Assembly: GCA_964436865.1 (NCBI GenBank)
Contig: CAYTFK010000413.1
Coordinates: 1 to 5,489, forward strand
DNA length: 5,489 nucleotides
Reading direction: 5' to 3'
Origin: JAXGPP01 sp964436865
GTDB lineage: Bacteria > Planctomycetota > Planctomycetia > Pirellulales > Thermoguttaceae
Below the pieces are notes generated by a model that saw only the letters and a list, made by a program, of their open reading frames with translations, ran no database searches and was not told the DNA's origin. The translations under genes and the position numbers were made by a program. The stretch's first letter is position 1. Each line of letters opens with the position of its first letter. Positions 1 through 5,489 of the stretch are shown here, one piece after another.

Positions 1-355
1 CCGGCTCTCGGGAAGCGGACCGCATGACGCGGGCAGCCGCCCACACGATCGCCGATCCGATCGCAATGCCGAGGAGATTCTCGATGAGGTCGAGCGGATC
101 GGTTTGCCGGTTCGGCACCAGCGTCTGGGCGATCTCCGTGCCGGCGGCGTACAGCATCAGAATGGCCAGCACCGTGTAGGTCTTCAGCGGCAGCCGGGCG
201 GCGAGCACCAGCACGGCCAGCGGCACAAAGAGCATCGTGTGCGGCCCGCGTTCGATACTCGGCCGGGGGGCATCGCCCAGGGGATTGGGCGACAACAGAA
301 GGTAACTCAAGATCACCGCGTAGGCGACACAAAGCAGGCGCGAAACGAAAACCAT
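1..355 (-). CDS. VanZ-like small integral membrane protein (partial, runs off left edge)
   Basis: The reverse strand from ATG at 355-353 is open for 118 codons to the window edge, so the C-terminus is missing. The protein is strongly hydrophobic, with likely membrane segments near residues 3-22, 40-55, 60-73 and 93-110. It shows the VanZ-like pattern: His39 before the second segment, then Glu74-x2-Gln77, Arg83, Asp86, Asp89, Asn93 and Gly96. VanZ of enterococci gives low-level teicoplanin resistance, but most VanZ-like proteins in environmental bacteria have no known role, so no resistance function should be read from this. An in-frame TGA lies upstream of the chosen ATG with no other ATG between, which supports this start; the ribosome binding site is weak (GGGA close to the ATG). 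The gene is divergent from the fucosidase, with 244 bases between their starts. The family call is from motif pattern alone. Confidence 0.8.
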   Translation of the reverse strand, partial: MVFVSRLLCVAYAVILSYLLLSPNPLGDAPRPSIERGPHTMLFVPLAVLVLAARLPLKTYTVLAILMLYAAGTEIAQTLVPNRQTDPLDLIENLLGIAIGSAIVWAAARVMRSASREP

Positions 356-585
356 GGATCCCGAAGCGAATTGAATGCGTGGTCGAGCTATTAAACTTCA
401 GATTGACAGTTGAGCGAGGGCGACGCGCCACCGAGCAAAGCTTGGTCCGGAGCCCGGCTTCAGGGGAAAAGGGCTTGAAGGAGTTGCGTTATCAACCTGA
501 GCACCAATAATGTCCAGCCCGGTCTGTCGGCCGGCGATCTCCCATTGTACCATGAGGTTCAACCAACCCAGACCTGACAAACCGT

Positions 586-590
586 GGGGA
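586..590 (+). promoter_or_regulatory. Probable ribosome binding site of the fucosidase gene
   Basis: GGGGA lies 9 bases before the ATG at 600. No comparable purine run precedes the alternative in-frame ATG at 552, so this site favours the start at 600. The match is short and the spacing is at the long end of normal. Confidence 0.4.
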
Positions 591-599
591 ATCCGTGCC

Positions 600-2063
600 A
601 TGAACGCGAACTGCTTGCTGGCTCTGACGTTGTGGCTGGCAGGGACGGCTGTGGCCGCCGGGCAGGACCCTGGCGCCGATGTCCTCCGCCGGGCAGCCCA
701 CGTGAAACCCAGCCCGCAGCAGGCGGCCTGGCAGGAACTCGAGTTCACCTGCTTCGCCCACTTCGGCATCAACACCTTTACCGACCGCGAATGGGGCGAT
801 GGGCGGGAGGACCCGCGGCTGTTCAACCCCACGCAGTTCGACGCCCGGCAGTGGGCCCGCACCTGCCGCGAGGCCGGCATGAAGCTCCTGATCCTCACCG
901 CCAAGCACCACGACGGTTTCTGCCTCTGGCCCAGCCAGTATACCGAGCATAGCGTGAAGTCGAGCCCGTGGCGCAATGGCCAGGGCGATGTTGTCAAGGA
1001 AGTCGCCGACGCGTGCCGCGAGCACGGCATCAAGTTCGGCGTCTATCTTTCGCCCTGGGACCGCCACGAAAAGACCTACGGCTCCGACGCGTACAACGAT
1101 TACTACAAGAAGCAGCTCCGCGAGCTGTTGACCAACTACGGCGAGATCACCGAGGTGTGGTGGGACGGCGCCTGCGGCGAAGGGCCCAACGGCCGCCGCC
1201 AGGAGTATGATTGGGACGGTTACATCCGGGTAGTGCGCGAGTTGCAGCCCGATGCGGTCATTTTCGGCATGGGACCCGACGTCCGCTGGGTGGGAAATGA
1301 GGACGGCCTGGCCCGCGAGAGCGAGTGGAGCGTGCTGCCGAAGCGCGGGCCCGGCGATCAGACCCAGAAGGATCTCGGCCACCGCAAGTATCTCGCCGGC
1401 GCGGCCGAGTTGGTCTGGTACCCGGCCGAGTGCGACGTCTCGATCCGCCCGGGGTGGTTCTATCATGCCGAGCAGGACGACAAGGTGAAGTCGCTTGCCC
1501 ACCTGTTGGACATCTACTATCGCTCGGTGGGCCGCAACTCGGTGCTGCTACTGAACGTGCCGCCCGACCGGCGCGGGTTGTTCCATGAGAACGACGTTGA
1601 TCGCTTGCGCGAACTCCGCGCCGTGCTCGACGAGACGTTCAAGACCAACCTCGCCGCGGGTAAGCCGGTCGTCGCCAGTCACGAGCGGCCCGGACACGGC
1701 GCGGCGGCGATCACCGACGGCGACCGCAACACGTATTGGACGACGCCGGAAGGCGTGACGGCGGGAGCGGCGCTCGACGTCGATCTGGGCGGACCGGTCA
1801 CCTTCGACCGCGCCATGCTTCAGGAGCAGTTCACCGAGGGGCAACGGATCGAGCAATTCGCGATTGCAGCCTGGAAGGACGGCAGCTGGCAACCAGTCGC
1901 GGAAGCCACCACGGTGGGCCACAAGCGGCTGTTGCGGTTTCCGCCGGTCACCACGAGCCGCGTGCGGATTACGATCGCCAACTCGCGCGACTGCCCGACG
2001 ATTCGCGAGTTCGGGTTGTACAAGGCCGCGGCGAAGGAAGACCAGGTGTCCAAAGCCCAGTGA
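600..2063 (+). CDS. Exported alpha-L-fucosidase, GH29 (subfamily B type) with C-terminal F5/8 type C domain
   Basis: Predicted retaining exo-glycosidase removing alpha-linked L-fucose, of the GH29-B type usually specific for alpha-1,3/1,4 linkages on branched glycans. From ATG 600 it has 487 residues. Residues 1-20 form a signal peptide ending in an AVAA-type site. The catalytic barrel spans about 40-345, with His54 in HFGIN, His103-His104 in AKHHDGF, and WWDG with Asp189 as predicted nucleophile. Glu234 in VGNEDG is the predicted acid/base; it lies 45 residues after Asp189, the spacing I recall for the characterised Bifidobacterium GH29-B enzyme. SIRPGWFYH and LLLNVPPD are also family-typical. 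Residues about 350-482 form a discoidin/CBM32-like sugar-binding domain. ATG 600 is preferred because the hydrophobic leader follows directly and GGGGA (586-590) sits 9 bases upstream. In-frame ATGs at 552 and 510 are possible; 552 would add the positive residues this leader lacks. All key catalytic residues are present. Substrate specificity is inferred. Confidence 0.93.
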   Translation: MNANCLLALTLWLAGTAVAAGQDPGADVLRRAAHVKPSPQQAAWQELEFTCFAHFGINTFTDREWGDGREDPRLFNPTQFDARQWARTCREAGMKLLILTAKHHDGFCLWPSQYTEHSVKSSPWRNGQGDVVKEVADACREHGIKFGVYLSPWDRHEKTYGSDAYNDYYKKQLRELLTNYGEITEVWWDGACGEGPNGRRQEYDWDGYIRVVRELQPDAVIFGMGPDVRWVGNEDGLARESEWSVLPKRGPGDQTQKDLGHRKYLAGAAELVWYPAECDVSIRPGWFYHAEQDDKVKSLAHLLDIYYRSVGRNSVLLLNVPPDRRGLFHENDVDRLRELRAVLDETFKTNLAAGKPVVASHERPGHGAAAITDGDRNTYWTTPEGVTAGAALDVDLGGPVTFDRAMLQEQFTEGQRIEQFAIAAWKDGSWQPVAEATTVGHKRLLRFPPVTTSRVRITIANSRDCPTIREFGLYKAAAKEDQVSKAQ

Positions 2064-2069
2064 CAAGTA

Positions 2070-2122
2070 ACCAATGACCAATGAAGAGGCCCGCCAGCCG
2101 CGGCCCGACATTGGTCATTGGT
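2070..2122. repeat. Heptad inverted repeat between convergent genes (possible two-way terminator)
   Basis: A perfect 14-bp inverted repeat: left arm ACCAATGACCAATG at 2070-2083, right arm CATTGGTCATTGGT at 2109-2122, with a 25-base GC-rich loop. Each arm is two tandem copies of the heptad ACCAATG or its complement. It fills most of the 90-base gap between the convergent ends of the fucosidase (stop at 2063) and oxidoreductase 1 (stop at 2154). In RNA it would form a strong hairpin from either strand. There is no real T tract on either side, so it is not a textbook intrinsic terminator. It could act as a Rho-independent-like stop, an mRNA 3' end stabiliser, or simply be a dispersed repeat element. 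The repeat is certain; its function is inferred. Confidence 0.75.
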
Positions 2123-2153
2123 GCGACGGTCAGCGGGGTTTCAATTTCCCGCC

Positions 2154-3503
2154 CTACACCTCTTTCGGCACGATATAGGGCGCCCGGTACTCCGGCTCAT
2201 TGAGCCGCCGGTCGGCTTCGTCGTCGCCAATGACGCGCTCGGTGGCCGGATCGAAATTGAGCGGGCGGCCGACCTCGTACGACGTTCGAGCGAGCAGACA
2301 CGGCACCATCGACTTGTGCCCTTCCTCGATGTCGGCCGTGAGGAGCTTATAGTCGCGGGCGCGGATCGCCTTGACCCAGTTCTCAAAATGCGGCCGGTCC
2401 ATCATCGGGTGGTCGGTCTCGGCCTTGCTCGGCCCCGGCTCGCCCTTGGGACCAAGGAACGTGTAGAAGCTCGAGTAGTCGGGGAAGATCATGTAACCCT
2501 CGGTGCCGAGGAAGATCGTGCCGACAGGGAAAGTCGGTTGGACGAACGGGTACTTGTCGCGGAACCCGGCCTCCTGATTGGTGTACCATGAGCGGTGCTC
2601 GTAGCTCACCAGGGGCTTGGGATCGCCCCAGCGGAAGAGGGCTGCGTAATCACTGGGCGACGTGCGATCATCGTCGTGCACAAACTTGCCGCCCAGGGCC
2701 ACCGCAAACGTGGGGTGCTTGTCCATCCCCAGACCCCAGCGGAGGATGTCGACTTCGTGCACGGCCTGGTTGGCGAATCCGCCGCTGGCGAGATCGAGCG
2801 TGTAGTACCAGCGGTGATGGGAAAACTGGCTGTAAGGCCGCATCGCCTTGGGGCCAAGCCACTGATCCCAGTCCAGACCGGGCGGCGTCGGGCTGGGGGT
2901 GACCTTGCCGAGGTTGCCGGTTACCTTGTAGTCGATCCCACGGGCCATGTAGACATCGCCCACCACGCCTTTCTTAAGCTGCGCGATCCCTTCCATGATG
3001 TTGGGGCTGGAGCGGTTCTGCGTGCCGTGCTGCACCATGCGGTTGTACTTGCGGGCCGCGGCAATCATCTGCCGGCCCTCGAACAGATTGTGCGTTCCCG
3101 GCTTCTCGACGTAGACATCCTTGCCCGCCTGGCAGGCCCAGATCGTCGACAGCGCATGCCAGCGGTCGCCCAGACCGTTCGAAACGGCATCGATCGATTT
3201 GTCGTCGAACAGCTTGTGCATGTCGGTGTACTTGGTCAGCTTCTTGTCGGCGAGTTCGGGATAGATCTTGCCGACGTTCTCCAGCTTGTTCTTGTCGCAA
3301 TCGCAGATGGCGACAATTTCAACGTTCTGGTCCGCCATCTCCACGAGTGCCCGGACGTGGAACGCCATTCGGCCGCCCAGCCCCAACAGTCCAATCCGCA
3401 GGCGGTCGTTGGCGCTGGCGCGGCTCTGGGCGATCGCCGGGGCGGCGAACATCGCCGCGCCGGCGACCGCGGAAGTCTTCAGAAACGTGCGACGATGCGA
3501 CAT
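2154..3503 (-). CDS. Tat-exported Gfo/Idh/MocA family oxidoreductase (oxidoreductase 1)
   Basis: Predicted NAD(P)-dependent sugar or polyol oxidoreductase of 449 residues, exported folded by the Tat pathway. The leader has an HRRTFLK twin-arginine motif (residues 3-9), a hydrophobic stretch and an AIA site near residue 25. The Rossmann domain starts at RIGLLGLGGR (36-45). The family EKP motif is at 133-135, and the conserved His249 and Asp252 lie in AVHEVD of the C-terminal domain. The C-terminus (HFENWV, DIEEGHKS, GRPLNFDP) is like many planctomycete members annotated only as dehydrogenases. One departure stands out: the cofactor-site segment normally like ATPxHWH reads NGLGDRWH (109-116). 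The start at 3503 follows AAAGG (3516-3512) with an 8-base spacer, and the Tat motif begins at once; upstream in-frame codons are repeat DNA. The neighbouring gene upstream on the same strand is another Gfo/Idh/MocA member, 142 bases away. The exact substrate cannot be read from sequence. Confidence 0.92.
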   Translation of the reverse strand: MSHRRTFLKTSAVAGAAMFAAPAIAQSRASANDRLRIGLLGLGGRMAFHVRALVEMADQNVEIVAICDCDKNKLENVGKIYPELADKKLTKYTDMHKLFDDKSIDAVSNGLGDRWHALSTIWACQAGKDVYVEKPGTHNLFEGRQMIAAARKYNRMVQHGTQNRSSPNIMEGIAQLKKGVVGDVYMARGIDYKVTGNLGKVTPSPTPPGLDWDQWLGPKAMRPYSQFSHHRWYYTLDLASGGFANQAVHEVDILRWGLGMDKHPTFAVALGGKFVHDDDRTSPSDYAALFRWGDPKPLVSYEHRSWYTNQEAGFRDKYPFVQPTFPVGTIFLGTEGYMIFPDYSSFYTFLGPKGEPGPSKAETDHPMMDRPHFENWVKAIRARDYKLLTADIEEGHKSMVPCLLARTSYEVGRPLNFDPATERVIGDDEADRRLNEPEYRAPYIVPKEV

Positions 3504-3511
3504 GAGAGAGA

Positions 3512-3516
3512 CCTTT
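3512..3516 (-). promoter_or_regulatory. Ribosome binding site of oxidoreductase 1
   Basis: On the minus strand AAAGG lies 8 bases before the ATG at 3503. It settles the start: the frame stays open upstream to 3707, but that part translates repeat DNA and would bury the Tat leader behind about 68 unrelated residues. Confidence 0.55.
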
Positions 3517-3541
3517 CGCAAGTGACGAATGGCGAAAATCA

Positions 3542-3639
3542 AATGACCAAGGAAAAACGAAGCACCAATGACCAAGCACCAACGACCGATGAGATTCAGA
3601 TTCCGGCATTGGTCATTGAGACATCGGCCATTGGTGCTT
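3542..3639. repeat. Degenerate heptad repeat with inverted-repeat arms
   Basis: The gap between the two oxidoreductase genes is filled with variants of the heptad seen at 2070-2122. AATGACCAA occurs at 3542-3550. A tandem 14-mer pair starts AGCACCAATGACC at 3561 and is repeated with changes at 3575-3588. Complementary copies are at 3607-3620 (CATTGGTCATTGAG) and 3628-3639. The outer arms AAGCACCAATG (3560-3570) and CATTGGTGCTT (3629-3639) are a perfect 11-bp inverted repeat with a 58-base loop; an inner 9-bp alternative pairs 3566-3574 with 3610-3618. This looks like a dispersed intergenic repeat rather than coding DNA. The right arm begins six bases beyond the stop codon of oxidoreductase 2. 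Confidence 0.7.
3553..3639 (-). terminator. Possible intrinsic-type terminator of oxidoreductase 2
   Basis: Read on the minus strand, just after the stop of oxidoreductase 2, the arm AAGCACCAATG is followed 58 bases later by CATTGGTGCTT. After CG comes a run of five T (3557-3553). Hairpin plus T run is the layout of an intrinsic terminator, but the stem is only moderately GC-rich and the loop is unusually long, so it may be weak or partial. If active, it would cut expression of oxidoreductase 1 relative to oxidoreductase 2, or separate them into two transcripts. Confidence 0.35.
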
Positions 3640-3645
3640 TCTTTC

Positions 3646-5019
3646 TCAGATCTCCGTCCACGCTCCGGGCGTGGGCGACGGGTACATGCCGTTCGGCCCG
3701 ATGGCAACCGGCGCGGGTGTGTCGTCGTTCATGTTATCGATGTCCGCCACCCATTGGAAATTGGATGCCATCGCCTCGTCCCAAGTGACGATCCGTCCCA
3801 TGTGCACCGACGCCCGGCCCATGATGTCGGCCAGGTTCGTCATCGCCGCGCGGCGCCCCTCGTTGTACGGCCGGTCGTTGCGGATGGCGTCGATCAGGTC
3901 GTTCCACTCCATTTGCCAGATGGTGTACGGCTCATTGGCGGCCTGCCATTCGATGTTCTCTTTGGCGATCCGTTGATCCTTGTAGGTATGAACGGTCGAA
4001 GCGTGGATGCTCCCCGAGAACTGGGCGGCCTTCTTCGTGCCGTGGATGTATGTGGCGAACTCGTTGTGGCAATTCGGCAGGTAGCGGACGCCCACGGTGG
4101 CCTTCGTCCCGTCGGCGAAGGTGTACTCGATCGAGTAGGTGTCGAGGTTCTGGGCCGGGTCGAGGTTCGCCGCCGAGCGCCCCCCCAGGCCATGGGCCGT
4201 AACGGGCATCTGGTCCTTGATCCAGCAGATCTCGTCGATCTGGTGGATCGTCATCTCGGCGTACAGGCCGCCGGCCACCCACAGGAAGCGGAAGAAATTG
4301 CGGACCTGGTAGTGCAACTCCTTCTCATCGGGACGCTTGGGGCCCATCGGTCCGACGGGTTCCATGCGGTAGACGCGGACCAACTGCAGATCGCCCAGTT
4401 CGCCCTCGCGAAGCCGCTTGATCAGTTCGATCCGCGCCGGCGAGTGCCGGCACATCAGACCGGCGGCGATCTTGACGTTCTTCCTGTCGGCTTCCTCGGA
4501 GGCCTTGATCACCCGGCGAACCCCCGGCGGATCGGCGGCGAACGATTTCTCCATGAATACGTTGATGCCCTTCGAGACGGCGTACTCCAACTGCATGGGG
4601 CGGAAGGCGGCGTAGCCGGTGAGCATCGCCACGTCGCCTGGCCGCAGGCAGTCGATGGCCTGCTTGTAGGAGTCGAAACCGACAAACTGCCGTTCAGGCG
4701 AGACGTCGATGCGGTCGCCGAACACCTTGGTGAGCGCCCCCTTCGAACCCTCCAGCCGGTTGGAAAAGATATCGGCCATCGCCCACAGCTTCACCGGGCC
4801 GCTATTGGGCACCCGGAGGGCGTCGCCCACGGCGCCGTTGCCGCGACCGCCGCAGCCGATCAGGGCCAACCGGATTGTGTTGTCTTCGGCGGCGTGGACA
4901 TGGGGCACTGCCAGACTGGCCAGGGCCGTGCCGGCGGCCAGCTTGCCGCTGAACCTGAGGAACTCTCGTCGCGACGGTTGGGCGGAATCGGCGGCTGGCG
5001 TCTCTAGGTCTCGCTTCAT
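3646..5019 (-). CDS. Tat-exported Gfo/Idh/MocA family oxidoreductase (oxidoreductase 2)
   Basis: Predicted nicotinamide-dependent sugar-type oxidoreductase of 457 residues, exported by Tat. The leader carries SRREFLR (residues 16-22), then a hydrophobic segment and an HAA-type site near residue 43. The Rossmann domain begins IRLALIGCGGRG (49-60). The conserved His259 and Asp262 lie in TIHQIDEICW of the second domain, and GLMCRHS is at 187-193. Two core motifs differ from the family: the usual EKP reads EKS (157-159), and the preceding cofactor loop, often TPPGFRP-like, reads TGYAAFRP (134-141). The lysine is kept. It is clearly diverged from oxidoreductase 1, so the pair is not a recent duplication. 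The start at 5019 is well supported by GAGAGG with a 6-base spacer and the adjacent Tat leader; the frame extends upstream to 5418 but that part looks non-coding. It is the upstream gene of the same-strand pair. Substrate unknown; an exported enzyme acting on glycan-derived sugars is plausible from context only. Confidence 0.9.
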   Translation of the reverse strand: MKRDLETPAADSAQPSRREFLRFSGKLAAGTALASLAVPHVHAAEDNTIRLALIGCGGRGNGAVGDALRVPNSGPVKLWAMADIFSNRLEGSKGALTKVFGDRIDVSPERQFVGFDSYKQAIDCLRPGDVAMLTGYAAFRPMQLEYAVSKGINVFMEKSFAADPPGVRRVIKASEEADRKNVKIAAGLMCRHSPARIELIKRLREGELGDLQLVRVYRMEPVGPMGPKRPDEKELHYQVRNFFRFLWVAGGLYAEMTIHQIDEICWIKDQMPVTAHGLGGRSAANLDPAQNLDTYSIEYTFADGTKATVGVRYLPNCHNEFATYIHGTKKAAQFSGSIHASTVHTYKDQRIAKENIEWQAANEPYTIWQMEWNDLIDAIRNDRPYNEGRRAAMTNLADIMGRASVHMGRIVTWDEAMASNFQWVADIDNMNDDTPAPVAIGPNGMYPSPTPGAWTEI

Positions 5020-5025
5020 GGCTGT

Positions 5026-5031
5026 CCTCTC
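5026..5031 (-). promoter_or_regulatory. Ribosome binding site of oxidoreductase 2
   Basis: GAGAGG (extending to GAGAGGA) lies on the minus strand 6 bases before the ATG at 5019. It is the best Shine-Dalgarno match in the window and fixes this start against the much longer open frame reaching 5418. Confidence 0.7.
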
Positions 5032-5054
5032 GTAGGGTAGGAAGGCTGCGATGG

Positions 5055-5140
5055 CCAGGTGCAATCGCTTGTGGCTGCTTGTGGAGTGCCGAACTCGTGT
5101 CAGGGACTCGTCACACTCCACTTGTGCCCATTGCACCTGG
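5055..5140. repeat. Nested inverted repeat upstream of oxidoreductase 2
   Basis: The outer arms are a perfect 11-bp inverted repeat, CCAGGTGCAAT at 5055-5065 and ATTGCACCTGG at 5130-5140. Inside, GTGGAGTG at 5081-5088 pairs perfectly with CACTCCAC at 5114-5121. Together they could form a long two-part hairpin or cruciform ending about 35 bases before the start codon of oxidoreductase 2, so it probably lies in the 5' leader of that mRNA or just at its promoter. It could be an operator, a leader structure affecting translation, or a small repeat element. It does not resemble a riboswitch class I know. The pairing is visible; the role is unknown. Confidence 0.6.
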
Positions 5141-5287
5141 AACCCAAATGGCGGGCTGTTGGGCGGCACGCAAGGTACAGTGCCCATAGTCTCCGGCTGA
5201 TGAGGGGGGCCTGTCAAGCTTCTGCGACGAAGGTTCGACAAACCGAGCCATCTTCTGCCCCCAGAGAGGCATGAGCAGCAGCAAAAT

Positions 5288-5488
5288 CTACCGGAAATGC
5301 CTGAGCAGCGCGTTGAATATCCCGTCGTACCGCTTCTTGCGTCTGCCGAAAGCCGATAGAATGCTGGGGGAGTAAAAGGGCCAGCAGGTGGAAGTTCGCG
5401 ACGGTTCGAACTCGGCACGCTGTTCTGAAATGGCTCTTTCCGACCCGTCGTCGCGTCGCTTCCGCCCTCGTCGATCGCTCTCCCACCG
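5288..5488 (-). CDS. Possible 3' end of an unidentified gene entering from the right edge
   Basis: On the minus strand this frame is open from the window edge for 66 codons and ends with TAG at 5290-5288. It is the most GC-rich at third codon positions of the minus-strand frames here, about 70% by eye, but lower than expected for the secure genes. The residues are rich in Arg and Lys, for example FGRRKKRYDG near the end and a tail of LLRHFR. I do not recognise the family. It could be the tail of a real gene, a decayed gene, or chance. If real it lies upstream of oxidoreductase 2 on the same strand, with about 270 bases between. Confidence 0.2.
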   Translation of the reverse strand, partial: RWESDRRGRKRRDDGSERAISEQRAEFEPSRTSTCWPFYSPSILSAFGRRKKRYDGIFNALLRHFR

Positions 5489-5489
5489 G

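Larger units (their letters stand above)
5020..5489. other. 470-base stretch with no secure gene
   Basis: Apart from the ribosome binding site, the nested inverted repeat and the doubtful open frame listed separately, I see nothing firm here. Minus-strand frames at 5214-5486 and 5020-5418 are open but use third positions unlike a GC-rich gene and show no motif. Bases 5141-5287 hold a TTGACA on the minus strand (5217-5212) but no good -10 box at the right distance. The promoter of oxidoreductase 2 should lie somewhere in this stretch. Confidence 0.5.

Noticed and set aside
403..408. TTGACA box on the plus strand upstream of the fucosidase
   Set aside because: No -10-like hexamer at 16-18 bases downstream; the next bases are GC-rich.
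492..1502. Long open frame of 336 codons on the minus strand opposite the fucosidase
   Set aside because: It is the complement of a clearly conserved GH29 gene, has low-complexity Ala/Gly/Val-rich sequence and no recognisable motif. GC-rich genes often produce such open antisense frames.
3542..3588. CRISPR-like array from the repeated ACCAATG units
   Set aside because: Units are only 7 or 14 bases, directly tandem, degenerate and mirrored by inverted copies; there are no spacers of constant length and no cas genes.
2595..3788. Open frame of 397 codons on the plus strand opposite oxidoreductase 1
   Set aside because: It mirrors the codon structure of the conserved minus-strand gene, runs through the intergenic repeat, and shows no domain.
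3568..5007. Open frame of 479 codons on the plus strand opposite oxidoreductase 2
   Set aside because: It starts inside the heptad repeat and is the mirror of a well-supported conserved gene, with no recognisable protein family.
5212..5217. TTGACA box on the minus strand upstream of oxidoreductase 2
   Set aside because: At 17 bases the sequence is GGAGAC; the nearest A/T-rich hexamer needs a spacer of about 20 or more, so it is not a convincing promoter.
5403..5411. GGTTCGAAC resembling a tRNA T loop
   Set aside because: The flanking bases do not pair as a T stem and no acceptor or anticodon arm can be found around it.
5430..5489. ATG with 20 open codons running off the right edge on the plus strand
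   Set aside because: No ribosome binding site, a short Arg/Ser-rich stretch with no motif, and it overlaps the minus-strand frame; too little to call a gene.

Overview
The window looks like chromosomal DNA of a GC-rich environmental bacterium, most likely a planctomycete (Pirellulales-like) or a member of a neighbouring PVC phylum. This is inference from gene content and style: a secreted GH29 fucosidase, two Gfo/Idh/MocA-type oxidoreductases with Tat (twin-arginine) leaders, and AATGACC-type heptad repeats between genes. No rRNA, tRNA or other phylogenetic marker is present, so the assignment is tentative.

Layout, left to right. Bases 1-355 carry, on the minus strand, the start of a VanZ-like membrane protein that runs off the left edge. 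The 244 bases from 356 to 599 are a divergent intergenic region in which I find no convincing promoter. Bases 600-2063 (plus) encode an exported alpha-L-fucosidase of the GH29-B type with a C-terminal discoidin-like (F5/8 type C) domain. A 90-base convergent gap holds a perfect 14-bp inverted repeat built from heptads. Bases 2154-3503 (minus) encode Tat-exported oxidoreductase 1. Bases 3504-3645 hold a second, more degenerate heptad/inverted-repeat element that ends in a short T tract on the minus strand. Bases 3646-5019 (minus) encode Tat-exported oxidoreductase 2. Bases 5020-5489 contain no secure gene: there is a ribosome binding site, a nested inverted repeat at 5055-5140, and an open frame from the right edge that may be the tail of another gene.

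How the parts may work together. The fucosidase would release terminal L-fucose from glycans outside the cytoplasm. The two oxidoreductases are predicted to act on sugars or sugar derivatives in the same exported space, using a tightly held nicotinamide cofactor. The fucosidase is convergent to the oxidoreductases, so they are neighbours but not one operon. The oxidoreductases are same-strand but separated by a terminator-like element. They come from clearly different subfamilies, and each departs from the usual cofactor-site motifs. I see no clear new multi-gene system here. The most unusual points are these active-site departures and the two heptad elements, each of which begins six bases after a stop codon.
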